Positions 8,077 through 16,729 of a stretch of 41,028 nucleotides of DNA are shown piece after piece; the stretch's first letter is position 1, and every line of letters begins with the position of its first letter. Origin of the DNA: Acidiferrobacteraceae bacterium. GTDB taxonomy: Bacteria; Pseudomonadota; Gammaproteobacteria; HyVt-429. The position numbers and the translations under genes are program-made. The notes beneath the pieces are model-generated. The model had not been told where the DNA came from, did not search any database, and saw only the letters and a list, made by a program, of their open reading frames with translations. The DNA lies in NCBI GenBank assembly GCA_011052015.1, contig DRJZ01000011.1, positions 1 through 41,028 on the forward strand. Direction: 5' to 3'.

Positions 8077-10149
8077 TTACAGCTTAAACCCTCCCACCAA
8101 AGCCGTCAGTTGCGTTGCCAGTCGCGCCAATTCCTCACTCGCCTTAGCAATATGCTGGGTACCGTCGCCGGTCTGGTGAGCAACTCTGTTGATATCCACC
8201 ACATTCTTATTAATCTCTTCGACCACGTGCTTTTGTTCATCTGCCGAGCTGGCAATCTGGGTATTCATTTCGTTGATAGTGCGCGCTGAACGGGTAATGG
8301 CCCCAAGAGATGTACCCGCCTTGCTCGCCTGCTGGACGGCCACAGCGGTTTTTTCCTGTCCCAATTTCATCACCTCCACCGCTTGGCCGGCCCGGCCTTG
8401 CAGGCGTTCCACCATCTGTTGGATTTCTTCGGTGGACTTTTGGGTATTCCCCGCCAAGGTGCGAACTTCATCGGCTACCACCGCAAAACCCCGCCCCTGT
8501 TCGCCGGCACGGGCCGCTTCAATGGCTGCGTTTAAGGCTAATAAGTTGGTCTGCTCGGCGATACCCCGAATCACATCGAGTACCTTTCCAATTTCCAAAG
8601 AGTCCTCGGCCAACTGCTTGATGACCTCCTCTGCTTTGTTAACCTCTACGGACAGGGCCTCTATACTCTCAATAACCTGGGTCACCACCTCGTAGCCTTC
8701 ATGGGCTTCGTTGTCAGAAGCCTCGGCTGAAGACGCTGCTTTCGCCGCATTTTGGGCCACCTCAGTCACTGCCGCCGCGAGCTGGGTGACTGCGGTAGCC
8801 ACCCGATCGGTATTTCCTTCCTGACGGTGCATCCCCTCTCGAGTCTGTTCGGTTACCGCCGACATCTCTTCGGCGGCTGCGGCAAGCTGAGTGGCAGACC
8901 CCGCCACTTGGCTCACGGTATGATGGATCTTACCTACGAACTGATTGAAACTGCCTCCCAGGCGGGCAATCTCGTCCTTGCCACTGTCCTCCAGGCGCCG
9001 GGTAAGATCCCCCTCACCCGTGGCGATATCGTCCATAGTCGCAACCGCCAGATCCAAAGGCTGGGTAATAAGTTTGCTGCTGACCCAGGCCAACAACAGG
9101 CCCAAGCCCAACCCGGCAATGAGCAAACCGGTCAACCATTTCATGGAGGCACGGACCTGGGCAATGAGCAAGCCACTCGATGTCTCGATATCCTTGCGCT
9201 TGGCCCCCACCAATCTATCCAACATACCATCGATATCGCCCACCAACTGGCCTACTTCGTTCTTGATCAAGTAGGCGTCCATGCGCCAGCGCTCACCGCC
9301 ATGCAATTCTTTGAGCTTGAGCAAATCGGCAAAATAGGCCTTTTGCAGCGCTGCGGCGTCACTCAAAGAGACTTCTTCTTCCAAGGTAAGCCGGTCACCA
9401 TAGGCGCCAATCTTTTTTATCAGGCGCTCGATTTCTTCTTTGTAGTCTTTTAGCACTTCATCCAGGACTTCCGGGGCGCGAAACCCCAGGTAACCACGCA
9501 CACCGAATAACACCTGGGCCCACTGGTAGCGTAACTCGGCCATATCCAACAACATTTTTTTGCGCCTCGGGCTGGCCTCCTCATCGGCCTCAGATAGCAT
9601 CATGGTACTCAACAAACCTCTGATCTCAGCAGCCCTGGGGGCCAGGGTCTGACGCGCAAAGGCCATCCCCGGCATATTGAGATTGATATCTTGCGCCAGC
9701 CCGATCATATGTGATTTATGGGTGGTGAAGGCCCGTACCTTTGCCTCTATTTGGCTGATCAGCTTACTGGTCTCCGAATCGTCCTGTAACTTGGCGCTTT
9801 TCTTTAGTGCGCTCACGCTCTGCTCTACACCGACCAAGCTATCTTCGTATTTTTTCTTATAACTGGGGTCCTTACTCAATAAATAAAATCCCATCGCCCC
9901 GGTGGCATCCCGCAACTGGCTACTCAGGATCATGGAATCGATTACAATCGGCTGGTTCTGCTGCACCACTACAGACACCGTAGACTGCAACTTATCGAGG
10001 TTGCTCAGCGCAATCAACGACACCAGCAACAAAAATACCAGCAGTATACCCATGCTCCCCCATACCCGATGTTTGACAGAATACCTCGACAAAAACCGGG
10101 ATATTAGGCGGCTGCCCTGAAATGAACGGTAAGTGTTTTGCTGTGACAT
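8077..10149 (-). CDS. Methyl-accepting chemotaxis protein (transmembrane chemoreceptor)
   Basis: This 690-residue receptor has a first membrane segment at about residues 31-49 ([18 protein letters not shown]), a long periplasmic helical region, a second segment at about 337-357 ([17 protein letters not shown]), a HAMP region, and a cytoplasmic coiled-coil signalling domain. The conserved hairpin tip is at about 525-560 ([20 protein letters not shown], then [13 protein letters not shown]). The roughly 290-residue periplasmic part is longer than a simple four-helix bundle, and its ligand is unknown. No CheR-tethering pentapeptide is seen at the C-terminus (VGGFKL). It lies between cheV and cheR, an unusual position, and could serve as a dedicated partner of this cheV/cheR pair. 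Confidence 0.95.
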   Translation of the reverse strand: MSQQNTYRSFQGSRLISRFLSRYSVKHRVWGSMGILLVFLLLVSLIALSNLDKLQSTVSVVVQQNQPIVIDSMILSSQLRDATGAMGFYLLSKDPSYKKKYEDSLVGVEQSVSALKKSAKLQDDSETSKLISQIEAKVRAFTTHKSHMIGLAQDINLNMPGMAFARQTLAPRAAEIRGLLSTMMLSEADEEASPRRKKMLLDMAELRYQWAQVLFGVRGYLGFRAPEVLDEVLKDYKEEIERLIKKIGAYGDRLTLEEEVSLSDAAALQKAYFADLLKLKELHGGERWRMDAYLIKNEVGQLVGDIDGMLDRLVGAKRKDIETSSGLLIAQVRASMKWLTGLLIAGLGLGLLLAWVSSKLITQPLDLAVATMDDIATGEGDLTRRLEDSGKDEIARLGGSFNQFVGKIHHTVSQVAGSATQLAAAAEEMSAVTEQTREGMHRQEGNTDRVATAVTQLAAAVTEVAQNAAKAASSAEASDNEAHEGYEVVTQVIESIEALSVEVNKAEEVIKQLAEDSLEIGKVLDVIRGIAEQTNLLALNAAIEAARAGEQGRGFAVVADEVRTLAGNTQKSTEEIQQMVERLQGRAGQAVEVMKLGQEKTAVAVQQASKAGTSLGAITRSARTINEMNTQIASSADEQKHVVEEINKNVVDINRVAHQTGDGTQHIAKASEELARLATQLTALVGGFKL

Positions 10150-10268
10150 TGTTGCGCTATCTCTCTTATCAGTCAGTTACGACAACTTAAAAATAATTGC
10201 TCCGCCACCTTACCTGGCTCACTGGCGCAGGCCCACTGCGGGCTACAGCACCACCTGCCTTTTCACAC

Positions 10269-10285
10269 AGCAATAACCAGGCCAA
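10269..10285 (-). promoter_or_regulatory. Candidate sigma-54 promoter for the chemoreceptor gene
   Basis: The minus strand reads TTGGCCTGGTTATTGCT. The -12 element TTGCT is perfect, the -24 element is TGGCC instead of TGGCA, and GG-N10-GC spacing is correct. It lies about 120 nt before the receptor start. The rest of the 307 nt gap 10150-10456 contains only a fragment of the palindromic repeat (GGCGCCTTGGCAGTT at 10350-10364). Confidence 0.5.
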
Positions 10286-10456
10286 GTAGCTTTTAAGGAG
10301 TTTCCTGTAAAACGCTGGATGTCCATATTTTATAGGCACAAAATGCGTCGGCGCCTTGGCAGTTCAATATTAATCACAGCAAGCTGCAGGGGTACAACCC
10401 TCAAAGATCAAATCAGCATGAATTGATTCAAGAATGTTTTCAGACCTCTACTTTTG

Positions 10457-11398
10457 TTACGCGGCGTCCGCAGTATGTTGATCCCTGGCAACGTGGCCAA
10501 AGACAAACTCGATAAGGCCATCGGCATTAAACTTGGCCAAGAAGTGGTCCGCGCCCACCTGTTTCACCATGCCTTCATTAAATACACCACTCAAAGAACT
10601 ATGCAGTAAGACGTAGAGTCCCTTGAGCCGGGGATCATCCTTGACTTCCTTGGTAAGGGTATAGCCGTCCATTTCAGGCATCTCGATATCCGATATCATC
10701 ATGCTAATCTTATTGCTGATGGGTTCACCCCCTTCACACCAACCCTGCAGCATCTCCAGGGCTTCACGGCCATTAATGGCCGTTATGTAGTGCAGGCCCG
10801 CCTGATCCAGTGCACGGGTAATCTGTTTGCGCGCCACATTCGAGTCGTCCACCACAAATATGGGCTTTATATCGTCGTTTTTCTCAACTTTGTGCGTCAA
10901 CTCTTCGGAGACCTCTACCACCAATCCAGTGACCTCGGCATGGACCTTCTCCACGTCGATAACCTCCACCAACTCGCCATCCACTTCTGTCACTGCGGTA
11001 AGATAATTTTCATCTCCCAACCCCGGCGGGGGTTGCCGGATATCCTTCCATTCGTGATTAACAATACGATCCACACCACCTACCAAGAAACCCTGCACCG
11101 AGCGGTTGTACTCAGTGACGATAACAAAGCTGTCCTCAACATTTTCCGTGGGCTTACCCCCCAGGGCCATATTCAAATCAATGATACTGATGGTGTTACC
11201 CCGCAAATGGGCCACCCCCCGAACCACCGGCATGGAGTCTGGAAGCTTGGTCAACGGTGGGCAATGGATCACCTCTCGCACCTTAAAGACATTAATGCCA
11301 TAACGTTGCCGGCCGACAAGTTTGAACATCAGAAGCTCAAGGCGGTTACGCCCTGCAAGTCGCGTACGCAGATCGACCCTATCCAAGACTCCGGCCAT
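10457..11398 (-). CDS. cheV: CheV, CheW-receiver hybrid coupling protein
   Basis: CheV couples chemoreceptors to the CheA kinase and adds a phosphorylatable receiver. Residues about 20-165 are a CheW-like domain (RQRYGINVFKVREVIHCPPL, MPVVRGVAHLRGNTISIIDL). Residues about 180-305 are a receiver: acidic pocket PIFVVDDSN, phosphorylated Asp in MMISDIEMPEMDGY, and a conserved Ser in LLHSSLSG. The usual receiver Lys region is represented by FLAKFNADGL. Length of 313 residues is standard. It is divergent from flgA. Confidence 0.95.
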   Translation of the reverse strand: MAGVLDRVDLRTRLAGRNRLELLMFKLVGRQRYGINVFKVREVIHCPPLTKLPDSMPVVRGVAHLRGNTISIIDLNMALGGKPTENVEDSFVIVTEYNRSVQGFLVGGVDRIVNHEWKDIRQPPPGLGDENYLTAVTEVDGELVEVIDVEKVHAEVTGLVVEVSEELTHKVEKNDDIKPIFVVDDSNVARKQITRALDQAGLHYITAINGREALEMLQGWCEGGEPISNKISMMISDIEMPEMDGYTLTKEVKDDPRLKGLYVLLHSSLSGVFNEGMVKQVGADHFLAKFNADGLIEFVFGHVARDQHTADAA

Positions 11399-11426
11399 AT
11401 CACAGCCCCCGTATGTCAGTCAGTGA

Positions 11427-11648
11427 TTAAAACGGGGCCAGCGGGTAGTTACCCGGACCAATCCCCATTGCCTGAATATCGGCCTCCGAGCCCAGGACTT
11501 GAGTCTCGGCCGCATCGTAAAAATCCGCACCCGTGGCCGCTGCGTTGAAACCCTTTGCAATCCACTGATTTTCTTCACAAGAACCAAACTCCTGACCACA
11601 GGCATGTGTCTTGCATGCTACAAAACAGACAAAGGCCCCGGATACACC
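11427..11648 (-). pseudogene. Coding-like open stretch without a start codon (possible gene remnant)
   Basis: On the minus strand a frame is open from a TGA at 11649-11651 to TAA at 11427 and encodes about 73 residues, including CGQEFGSCEENQWIAKGFNA and GADFYDAAETQVLGSEAD, ending NYPLAPF. Composition looks like real protein and the upstream part (AFVCFVAC) resembles a lipoprotein signal. However, no ATG, GTG or TTG lies in frame before it. A neighbouring frame has a GGAGG followed by GTG GTG, so a single-base frameshift could explain a broken small secreted protein upstream of cheV. It is not in the ORF track. I do not recognise the family. Confidence 0.3.
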
Positions 11649-11726
11649 TCACCACCAGAAGTACCCTCCGGGTTTTTACAGTAAACAACGGTTTTTTGAC
11701 GCAAAATCGACCCATTGAGACAGAAA

Positions 11727-12470
11727 ATGGTCAAATTATTGTCAGACGTTCCCCAGCTGGATCGAATCTGGATTGTCCTACTTGGGCTTGTGGTGTTGCC
11801 GGGCGCTTTGTTTAGCGCAACCAGCGCGGCCACCCCTGCCTTTGAAGATCACCGGCAAATTCGCGCCGTGGCCGAAGACCTGGCCCGCCAACACAGCCAG
11901 TACCCCGCCTCCAAAGTGCAAGTCAAGGCTGCAAACCTGGATCCGCGTCTGCGCATGGCCCGTTGCGACACAGCCTTAGAGGCCTTTTTGCCTCACCGCT
12001 GGCAAGTACACGGAAGAGGCACGGTGGGTGTACGCTGCACCGGCCAGCGTCCTTGGACGCTCTATGTGTCCGTAAATGTGAGTATTTATGACCAGGTGGT
12101 GGTCAGCGCTCATCCTCTGCCTCGCGGAGCTCGACTGAGTCAGGCCGACTTAAAACTGGAAAAACACGATCTGGCAAGGTTAGTCGGCGGCTATTTGCAG
12201 GATCCACAACAGGTCATTGGCAAGGTGCTACGTCGACCTATTGGTCTGGGTTCGGTATTCACACCCGCCATCATTGAGTCTGAACGCCTTATTCACCGGG
12301 GTGATAGAGTTCAAATTGTGGCCTCACTACGGGGGATGGAGGTACGCATGATCGGTAAGGCCCTGAACGATGGCGCCGCTGGCGACCGGGTACAGGTTCG
12401 CAACCTTTCTACGAAACGTATCATTGAGGGCACGGTGACCCACCAGGGGTTCGTGCGAGTGCAACTATAA
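11727..12470 (+). CDS. flgA: FlgA, P-ring assembly chaperone
   Basis: FlgA is the periplasmic chaperone needed to assemble FlgI into the P-ring. The protein has an N-terminal membrane/signal segment (RIWIVLLGLVVLPGALFSAT), a middle domain with LDPRLRMARCDTALEAFLPH, and a C-terminal SAF domain (PLPRGARLSQADLKLEKHDL, then GDRVQIVASLRGMEVRMIGK and ending EGTVTHQGFVRVQL). Length from ATG 11727 is 247 residues. The ORF track starts four codons earlier at a TTG; the ATG is more likely. It is divergent from cheV and followed by flgM. Confidence 0.93.
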   Translation: MVKLLSDVPQLDRIWIVLLGLVVLPGALFSATSAATPAFEDHRQIRAVAEDLARQHSQYPASKVQVKAANLDPRLRMARCDTALEAFLPHRWQVHGRGTVGVRCTGQRPWTLYVSVNVSIYDQVVVSAHPLPRGARLSQADLKLEKHDLARLVGGYLQDPQQVIGKVLRRPIGLGSVFTPAIIESERLIHRGDRVQIVASLRGMEVRMIGKALNDGAAGDRVQVRNLSTKRIIEGTVTHQGFVRVQL

Positions 12471-12527
12471 GTATAGGGCAACGATATGCCGATCATCGGT
12501 TGGTTTGTCCCGGCCGCAGGATAGGAT

Positions 12528-12555
12528 TAAAGTAATCACCTCGGGTGGTCGTTAA
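12528..12555 (+). promoter_or_regulatory. Candidate sigma-28 (FliA) promoter for flgMN
   Basis: TAAAGTAA is followed after 12 nt by GTCGTTAA, close to the FliA consensus TAAAGTTT-N11-GCCGATAA (six of eight in the -10 element). It lies 30 nt upstream of flgM. A FliA-dependent flgM promoter downstream of flgA is a known arrangement, giving feedback on sigma-28. Confidence 0.55.
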
Positions 12556-12584
12556 CCACCACGTAGAGAAATAGGAGCAACACA

Positions 12585-12923
12585 ATGGCTATTGAAATTA
12601 CCGGTTCCACAGTGAACCCAAATCCCGCTAATGGCGGCGAAACGAGTGATGTCAGGCGTGAGCAGGGCGGCCCAGCCACACCTACGCGTCCACCTGAGAC
12701 CGGGCAATCATCTGCAGCCGACACCGTTAGTCTGACGGAAACGGCATCCCAGTTACAGCAGCTTGAATCTGAACTCGCCAGCCTGCCAGTGGTGGATACC
12801 AATCGGGTTGAGGCCATTAGACAATCTATTCAATCGGGCAGCTTTGAAGTGGATGCCAACCGAGTAGCAGATAGGTTGACCAGCCTGGAATCGGATCTCT
12901 TCTCCAACGCGTCGGGCCAATAA
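12585..12923 (+). CDS. flgM: FlgM, anti-sigma-28 factor
   Basis: FlgM holds FliA (sigma-28) inactive until the hook is finished, when FlgM is exported. The 112-residue product has a disordered N-terminal half rich in Gly, Pro and Thr, then the conserved anti-sigma helices with VSLTETASQLQQLESELAS and VDTNRVEAIRQSIQSGSFEV followed by DANRVADRLTSLESDLF. A good AGGAG site precedes the ATG. It is 15 nt ahead of flgN. Confidence 0.93.
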   Translation: MAIEITGSTVNPNPANGGETSDVRREQGGPATPTRPPETGQSSAADTVSLTETASQLQQLESELASLPVVDTNRVEAIRQSIQSGSFEVDANRVADRLTSLESDLFSNASGQ

Positions 12924-12938
12924 TCGCACCATTTCATC

Positions 12939-13421
12939 ATGGCCGATGAGAATCAGCAGGCGCGGCTAGTATCGCTACTCACCCAGGAAGAAGAGGCAGC
13001 GGGACTTCTGCTGCAAAGCCTCGAAGAAGAGTTTACCGCCCTCAAAGCCCACAATGCACCGGCCCTGGAGCAGGCCGTTAGCCAAAAACAAAATTGCGTG
13101 GAACGGCTGGAAGCGACCGGCCGCCAACGCATGGGGCTACTCAATCAACCCGCAGGGCCCGCAGATGCCAAGGCCATAGAACAACGCCTTCAAGATCAAG
13201 ACAAGACCGGCAATTTAGTTCAACTGTGGCGTCAACTACAAGACACGGCAACCCGTTGCCAGGAACACAACCGGCGCAATGGCAGGCTCGTCAGCGCGCA
13301 CCAAGATCGTGTTACGCAGATACTCGGTATTCTGCGCGGACAACCCATAAAGTCGGGCTTATATGGGCCTGATGGGTCAACGGTTTCAGGCTCAGACCCG
13401 CACACGATGGTGAAGGCCTAG
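12939..13421 (+). CDS. flgN: FlgN, export chaperone for hook-associated proteins
   Basis: FlgN binds the hook-filament junction proteins FlgK and FlgL before export. The 160-residue product is an almost wholly helical, charged coiled-coil protein (LVSLLTQEEEAAGLLLQSLE, LEQAVSQKQNCVERLEATGR) with a hydrophilic tail (GLYGPDGSTVSGSDPHTMVK), typical of FlgN. Assignment rests on position directly after flgM and helical pattern, since FlgN sequences are weakly conserved. The stop codon overlaps the first base of the MITE-like element that follows. Confidence 0.88.
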   Translation: MADENQQARLVSLLTQEEEAAGLLLQSLEEEFTALKAHNAPALEQAVSQKQNCVERLEATGRQRMGLLNQPAGPADAKAIEQRLQDQDKTGNLVQLWRQLQDTATRCQEHNRRNGRLVSAHQDRVTQILGILRGQPIKSGLYGPDGSTVSGSDPHTMVKA

Positions 13422-13545
13422 GGAAATTCTGATCAATTGAACTTGAACCGCCAAGACGCCAAGAATTTTCTTTATAAAAATCAACAATCTATTAGCTTGG
13501 CGACCTTGGCGTCTTGGCGGTTGAGCGTATTAATAAAAGGCTCCC
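13421..13545 (+). mobile_element. MITE-like palindromic element, copy B
   Basis: Terminal sequence GGGAAATTCTGA begins at the flgN stop codon; the right end near 13545 reads GGCTCCC. Inside, an 18-nt perfect inverted repeat (13446-13463 and 13505-13522, AACCGCCAAGACGCCAAG and complement) encloses the core TTTTCTTTATAAAAATCAAC. It shares core and flanks with copy A (7064-7174) and copy C (27871-27950). The track ORF 13437-13766 is a spurious reading through this element. Confidence 0.75.
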
Positions 13546-13626
13546 TAAACCTAATCGCCCGCCGACAATCCAAACCCCACGGCGCCGAACCATCAAAAAA
13601 TCTCCTCCTTTGGAAATCTATAAACA

Positions 13627-14352
13627 ATGCCCACGCCTTCCCCCGCCGAATTGCTCAAGGATCCAGCCAGTATCGCTCAAATCCTGACCCGCTTGCAGAT
13701 CAACCGAAACCTGGTCGCCCTATCACTGCCCAAGGGCAATGGGCGTTACTTAAGCACAGTCATTGAGGTCAATCTGGAACAAAGATTCTTGCTGCTTGAT
13801 GAGCTCAGTTCTGCGGCGGCACACCGACGGATGTTGTCCGAGAAACGATTTCACTTCCAAGCCACAGTAGACGGGATAAAAATCGATTTCAACGGCGCCA
13901 TCGATTACTTTAGCAAGGATAACGTGGGGGCTTTCTACAGGGTCCCCTTCCCCACTAAAATGCAATATATGCAACAAAGGGCTCATTACCGTGCACGCAT
14001 AACCATAGCCGATCCCATCTCTGTGGCCTTATCTCGTAGTGAGCTGGCAAGCTCAAAAATAGAGGGTGGCCTGCATGACATCTCGGTGGGAGGCTTGGGC
14101 GTTCACTTCAAAAAACAGCTCGAAAAACCAATTAAATCGGGGGATTTCTTTCCCGGCTGCATGATTACATTGCTCAATGCCACCACAATCGCTTGTAGCT
14201 TTGAGGCCCGATTCGTCAAACCCGAAAAAGACAAAAGCCTGCGTGTGGGTGGCCGCTTTGTGGATATCGATACGATACAGCAACGCCACATCGAACGTTT
14301 CGTGGCCGAAATGGATCGGGAGTTTTTAAGAAGGCTGGCGAGAAACCGTTAG
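13627..14352 (+). CDS. YcgR-like flagellar brake protein with PilZ domain
   Basis: The 241-residue protein has an N-terminal YcgR-N domain (about residues 5-110) and a C-terminal PilZ domain that binds cyclic di-GMP. The RxxxR motif is at residues 118-122 (RAHYR) and the D/N-x-S-x-x-G motif near residue 151 (DISVGG). In other bacteria YcgR slows the motor when c-di-GMP is high by acting at the rotor-stator interface. Its position after flgMN supports a motility role. Its end overlaps the end of convergent pilU by 4 nt. Confidence 0.88.
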   Translation: MPTPSPAELLKDPASIAQILTRLQINRNLVALSLPKGNGRYLSTVIEVNLEQRFLLLDELSSAAAHRRMLSEKRFHFQATVDGIKIDFNGAIDYFSKDNVGAFYRVPFPTKMQYMQQRAHYRARITIADPISVALSRSELASSKIEGGLHDISVGGLGVHFKKQLEKPIKSGDFFPGCMITLLNATTIACSFEARFVKPEKDKSLRVGGRFVDIDTIQQRHIERFVAEMDREFLRRLARNR

Positions 14353-15461
14353 AACGTTACGTTGCGCATGGACTCGCCCAACTCACCATGTTTTGAGCGT
14401 TTGCTCTCCAGTTTGATCCGGAGCCTCAGGTCATTGACGGAATCGGCGTTACGCAAGGCATCTTCATAACTGATCAGATCATCCTCATACAGGGCAAACA
14501 TCGACTGATCAAAGGTCTGCATCCCCGCCTCGGTAGATTTGGCGATCACTGCCCGCATCTCGTTTACCTTACCCTTGAGCACCAAGTCGGCTATGAGCGG
14601 GGTATTGATCAGGACCTCCACTCCCGGTACCCGGCCCTTGCCACCCTGTTTCTTGATCAGCCTCTGAGATACGATGGCCTTGAGGTTTAAAGACAGGTCC
14701 ATCAACAATTGGTCACGGCGCTCCTCCGGGAAGAAATTGATGATTCGATCCAGAGCCTGATAGCTATTGTTGGCGTGGAGAGTCGCAAGACACAAGTGCC
14801 CGGTCTCGGCAAACACCACCGCCTTATCCATGGTCTCACGGGTGCGAATCTCGCCGATAAGAATAACATCCGGGGCCTGACGCATGGCGTTTACCAGGGC
14901 CACCTCAAAGCTATCGGTGTCTACCCCGACCTCTCGTTGGGTCACAATACAGTTATTGTGTTCATGCACAAATTCGATGGGGTCCTCAATGGTAATAATA
15001 TGGCCATAGCTGTGTTCGTTACGATAACCGATCATGGCCGCCAAGGATGTTGATTTGCCGGAACCGGTACCACCCACAAAGATCACCAGGCCACGGCGGG
15101 TCATGGCCACCTCAGAAATCACTTTGGGCAATTGAAGTTCTTCGATCTTGGGTATCATGGTCTCAATAGTGCGCAGGACCATACCGGTGAAGGTTTGTTG
15201 TACAAACACGTTGACACGAAAGCGTCCAATCTCCTGAGGGTGGATCGCAAAATTGCATTCGTTGGATTCATCAAAGATTTTGCGCTGATCTTCGGTCATG
15301 ATGCTATAGGCAAAATCACGCGACTGTTCCGGAGTCAGGGCCTGTTTAGTGAGGGCCTGGATACGGCCATCCACCTTAATGCTGGGGGGCACACCGGCGG
15401 TTATAAAAAGGTCCGATGCCTTTTTGTGTTTCATCAATTTGAGCAGATCAGTAAAGACCAT
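14349..15461 (-). CDS. pilU: PilU, type IV pilus retraction ATPase accessory
   Basis: This PilT-family hexameric ATPase is 370 residues long. It has Walker A GGTGSGKST, the Asp/Glu box ITIEDPIEFVH, Walker B DVILIGEIR, and the His box ETGHLCLATLHANN. Distinguishing it from PilT, it has the longer C-terminal extension (RIKLESKRSKHGELGESMRN) and lies directly downstream of a better PilT match. PilU supports PilT-dependent retraction under load. It is 8 nt after pilT. Confidence 0.95.
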   Translation of the reverse strand: MVFTDLLKLMKHKKASDLFITAGVPPSIKVDGRIQALTKQALTPEQSRDFAYSIMTEDQRKIFDESNECNFAIHPQEIGRFRVNVFVQQTFTGMVLRTIETMIPKIEELQLPKVISEVAMTRRGLVIFVGGTGSGKSTSLAAMIGYRNEHSYGHIITIEDPIEFVHEHNNCIVTQREVGVDTDSFEVALVNAMRQAPDVILIGEIRTRETMDKAVVFAETGHLCLATLHANNSYQALDRIINFFPEERRDQLLMDLSLNLKAIVSQRLIKKQGGKGRVPGVEVLINTPLIADLVLKGKVNEMRAVIAKSTEAGMQTFDQSMFALYEDDLISYEDALRNADSVNDLRLRIKLESKRSKHGELGESMRNVTF

Positions 15462-15469
15462 AGTAAACC

Positions 15470-16531
15470 CTACCTGGCGCTAGCCACAGAGGCGACGGTA
15501 AATTTTTCTTTATCTGCAGCCCGAGTACGGGCCTCATCAATATTCACCATCTTGTTTCTGACCAATTCCACCAGACACTGATCCAGGGTTTGCATACCCA
15601 CATTCTGTCCGGTCTGGATGGACGAATACATCTGTGGAATCTTGTTTTCTCGAATAAGATTGCGTATCGCCGGAGTGCCGATCATGATCTCGTGGGCGGC
15701 GACCCGGCCCCCGGAAATCTTCTTGAGCAGGGTCTGGGAGATCACCGCACGCAGAGACTCCGACAGCATGGACCGCACCATGTCTTTTTCGGCGGCCGGA
15801 AACACGTCAACGATACGGTCTATGGTCTTGGCTGCAGAACTGGTATGCAAGGTTGCAAACACCAAGTGGCCGGTCTCGGCCCCGGTCAAGGCAAGCCGGA
15901 TCGTCTCCAGATCGCGCATTTCTCCCACCAGTATCACGTCTGGATCTTCGCGGAGCGCGGAGCGCAAGGCCTCGGTAAACCCATGGGTATGGATGCCGAC
16001 TTCGCGTTGGTTTATGAGACAGTTCTTGCTCTGGTGAACGAATTCTATGGGGTCTTCAATGGTCAGGATGTGCCCAAATTCATTGTCGTTGACATGGTCA
16101 ACCATCGCCGCCAGGGTGGTGGACTTACCCGACCCGGTAGGTCCGGTCACCAGCACCAAGCCCCGGGGCTGATTGGATATATCCTTAAATATCTGCGGCG
16201 CATTCAGTTGATCCAGACTTAACACCTTGGTGGGAATGGTCCTGAATACCGCTGACGGGCCCCGGTTCTGGTTAAAGGCATTGACGCGAAAACGGGCGAT
16301 ATTGGGCAACTCAAAGGAAAAGTCAGTCTCAAGGAATTCCTCAAAATCCTTTTGCTGCTTATCGTTCATGATGTCGTAAATCATATTGTGAACGGTACGC
16401 TCATCCAGGGCGTCCACATTGATCCGCTTGACGTCACCGTCCACCCGAATGAGTGGCGGCAGACCGGAAGACAGGTGCAAGTCAGAAGCGTTTTTCTTTG
16501 TAGTAAAGGCCAGTAATTCAGCGATATCCAT
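15470..16531 (-). CDS. pilT: PilT, type IV pilus retraction ATPase (twitching motility)
   Basis: PilT disassembles the pilus from its base in the cytoplasm. The 353-residue sequence shows MDIAELLAFTTKKNASDLHL, Walker A GPTGSGKST, Asp box LTIEDPIEFVHQ, Walker B DVILVGEMRD, and His box ETGHLVFATLHTSSAAKTID. The C-terminal AIRNLIRENKIPQMYSSIQT region, important for retraction in PilT, is present. It is divergent from yggS across a 198 nt gap, a conserved gammaproteobacterial arrangement. Confidence 0.97.
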   Translation of the reverse strand: MDIAELLAFTTKKNASDLHLSSGLPPLIRVDGDVKRINVDALDERTVHNMIYDIMNDKQQKDFEEFLETDFSFELPNIARFRVNAFNQNRGPSAVFRTIPTKVLSLDQLNAPQIFKDISNQPRGLVLVTGPTGSGKSTTLAAMVDHVNDNEFGHILTIEDPIEFVHQSKNCLINQREVGIHTHGFTEALRSALREDPDVILVGEMRDLETIRLALTGAETGHLVFATLHTSSAAKTIDRIVDVFPAAEKDMVRSMLSESLRAVISQTLLKKISGGRVAAHEIMIGTPAIRNLIRENKIPQMYSSIQTGQNVGMQTLDQCLVELVRNKMVNIDEARTRAADKEKFTVASVASAR

Positions 16532-16729
16532 CGCAGGCTCCAGGTTTTGTCAATTGTAGGTTAACATCGGTCTGATCAAACTCATTGCTTAGATCACACC
16601 CTTGATGATAGATGATTATAGGCCCGGCGCTACATCGTGTGAAACAATGCTGGCCTAATCTCCGAGTCTAACGTCAACCCGGTAACATTTCATCGATCAG
16701 TAACTCCGCCAACATACACCCAAGCCACC

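Noticed and set aside
10150-10200. Sigma-28 promoter for the chemoreceptor gene (TTAAGTT...CTGATAA)
   Set aside because: The spacing is too short and the -35 is poor; the sigma-54 candidate upstream is better.
395-10305. Recurring GGAAACTCC at about 395, 7193 and 10299 (inverted)
   Set aside because: A 9-mer occurring three times near repeats is suggestive but too short to separate from chance.
13437-13766. 109-residue ORF (MNLNRQDAKNF...)
   Set aside because: It reads through the MITE-like palindrome and into the ycgR start; similar false ORFs arise from the other copies.
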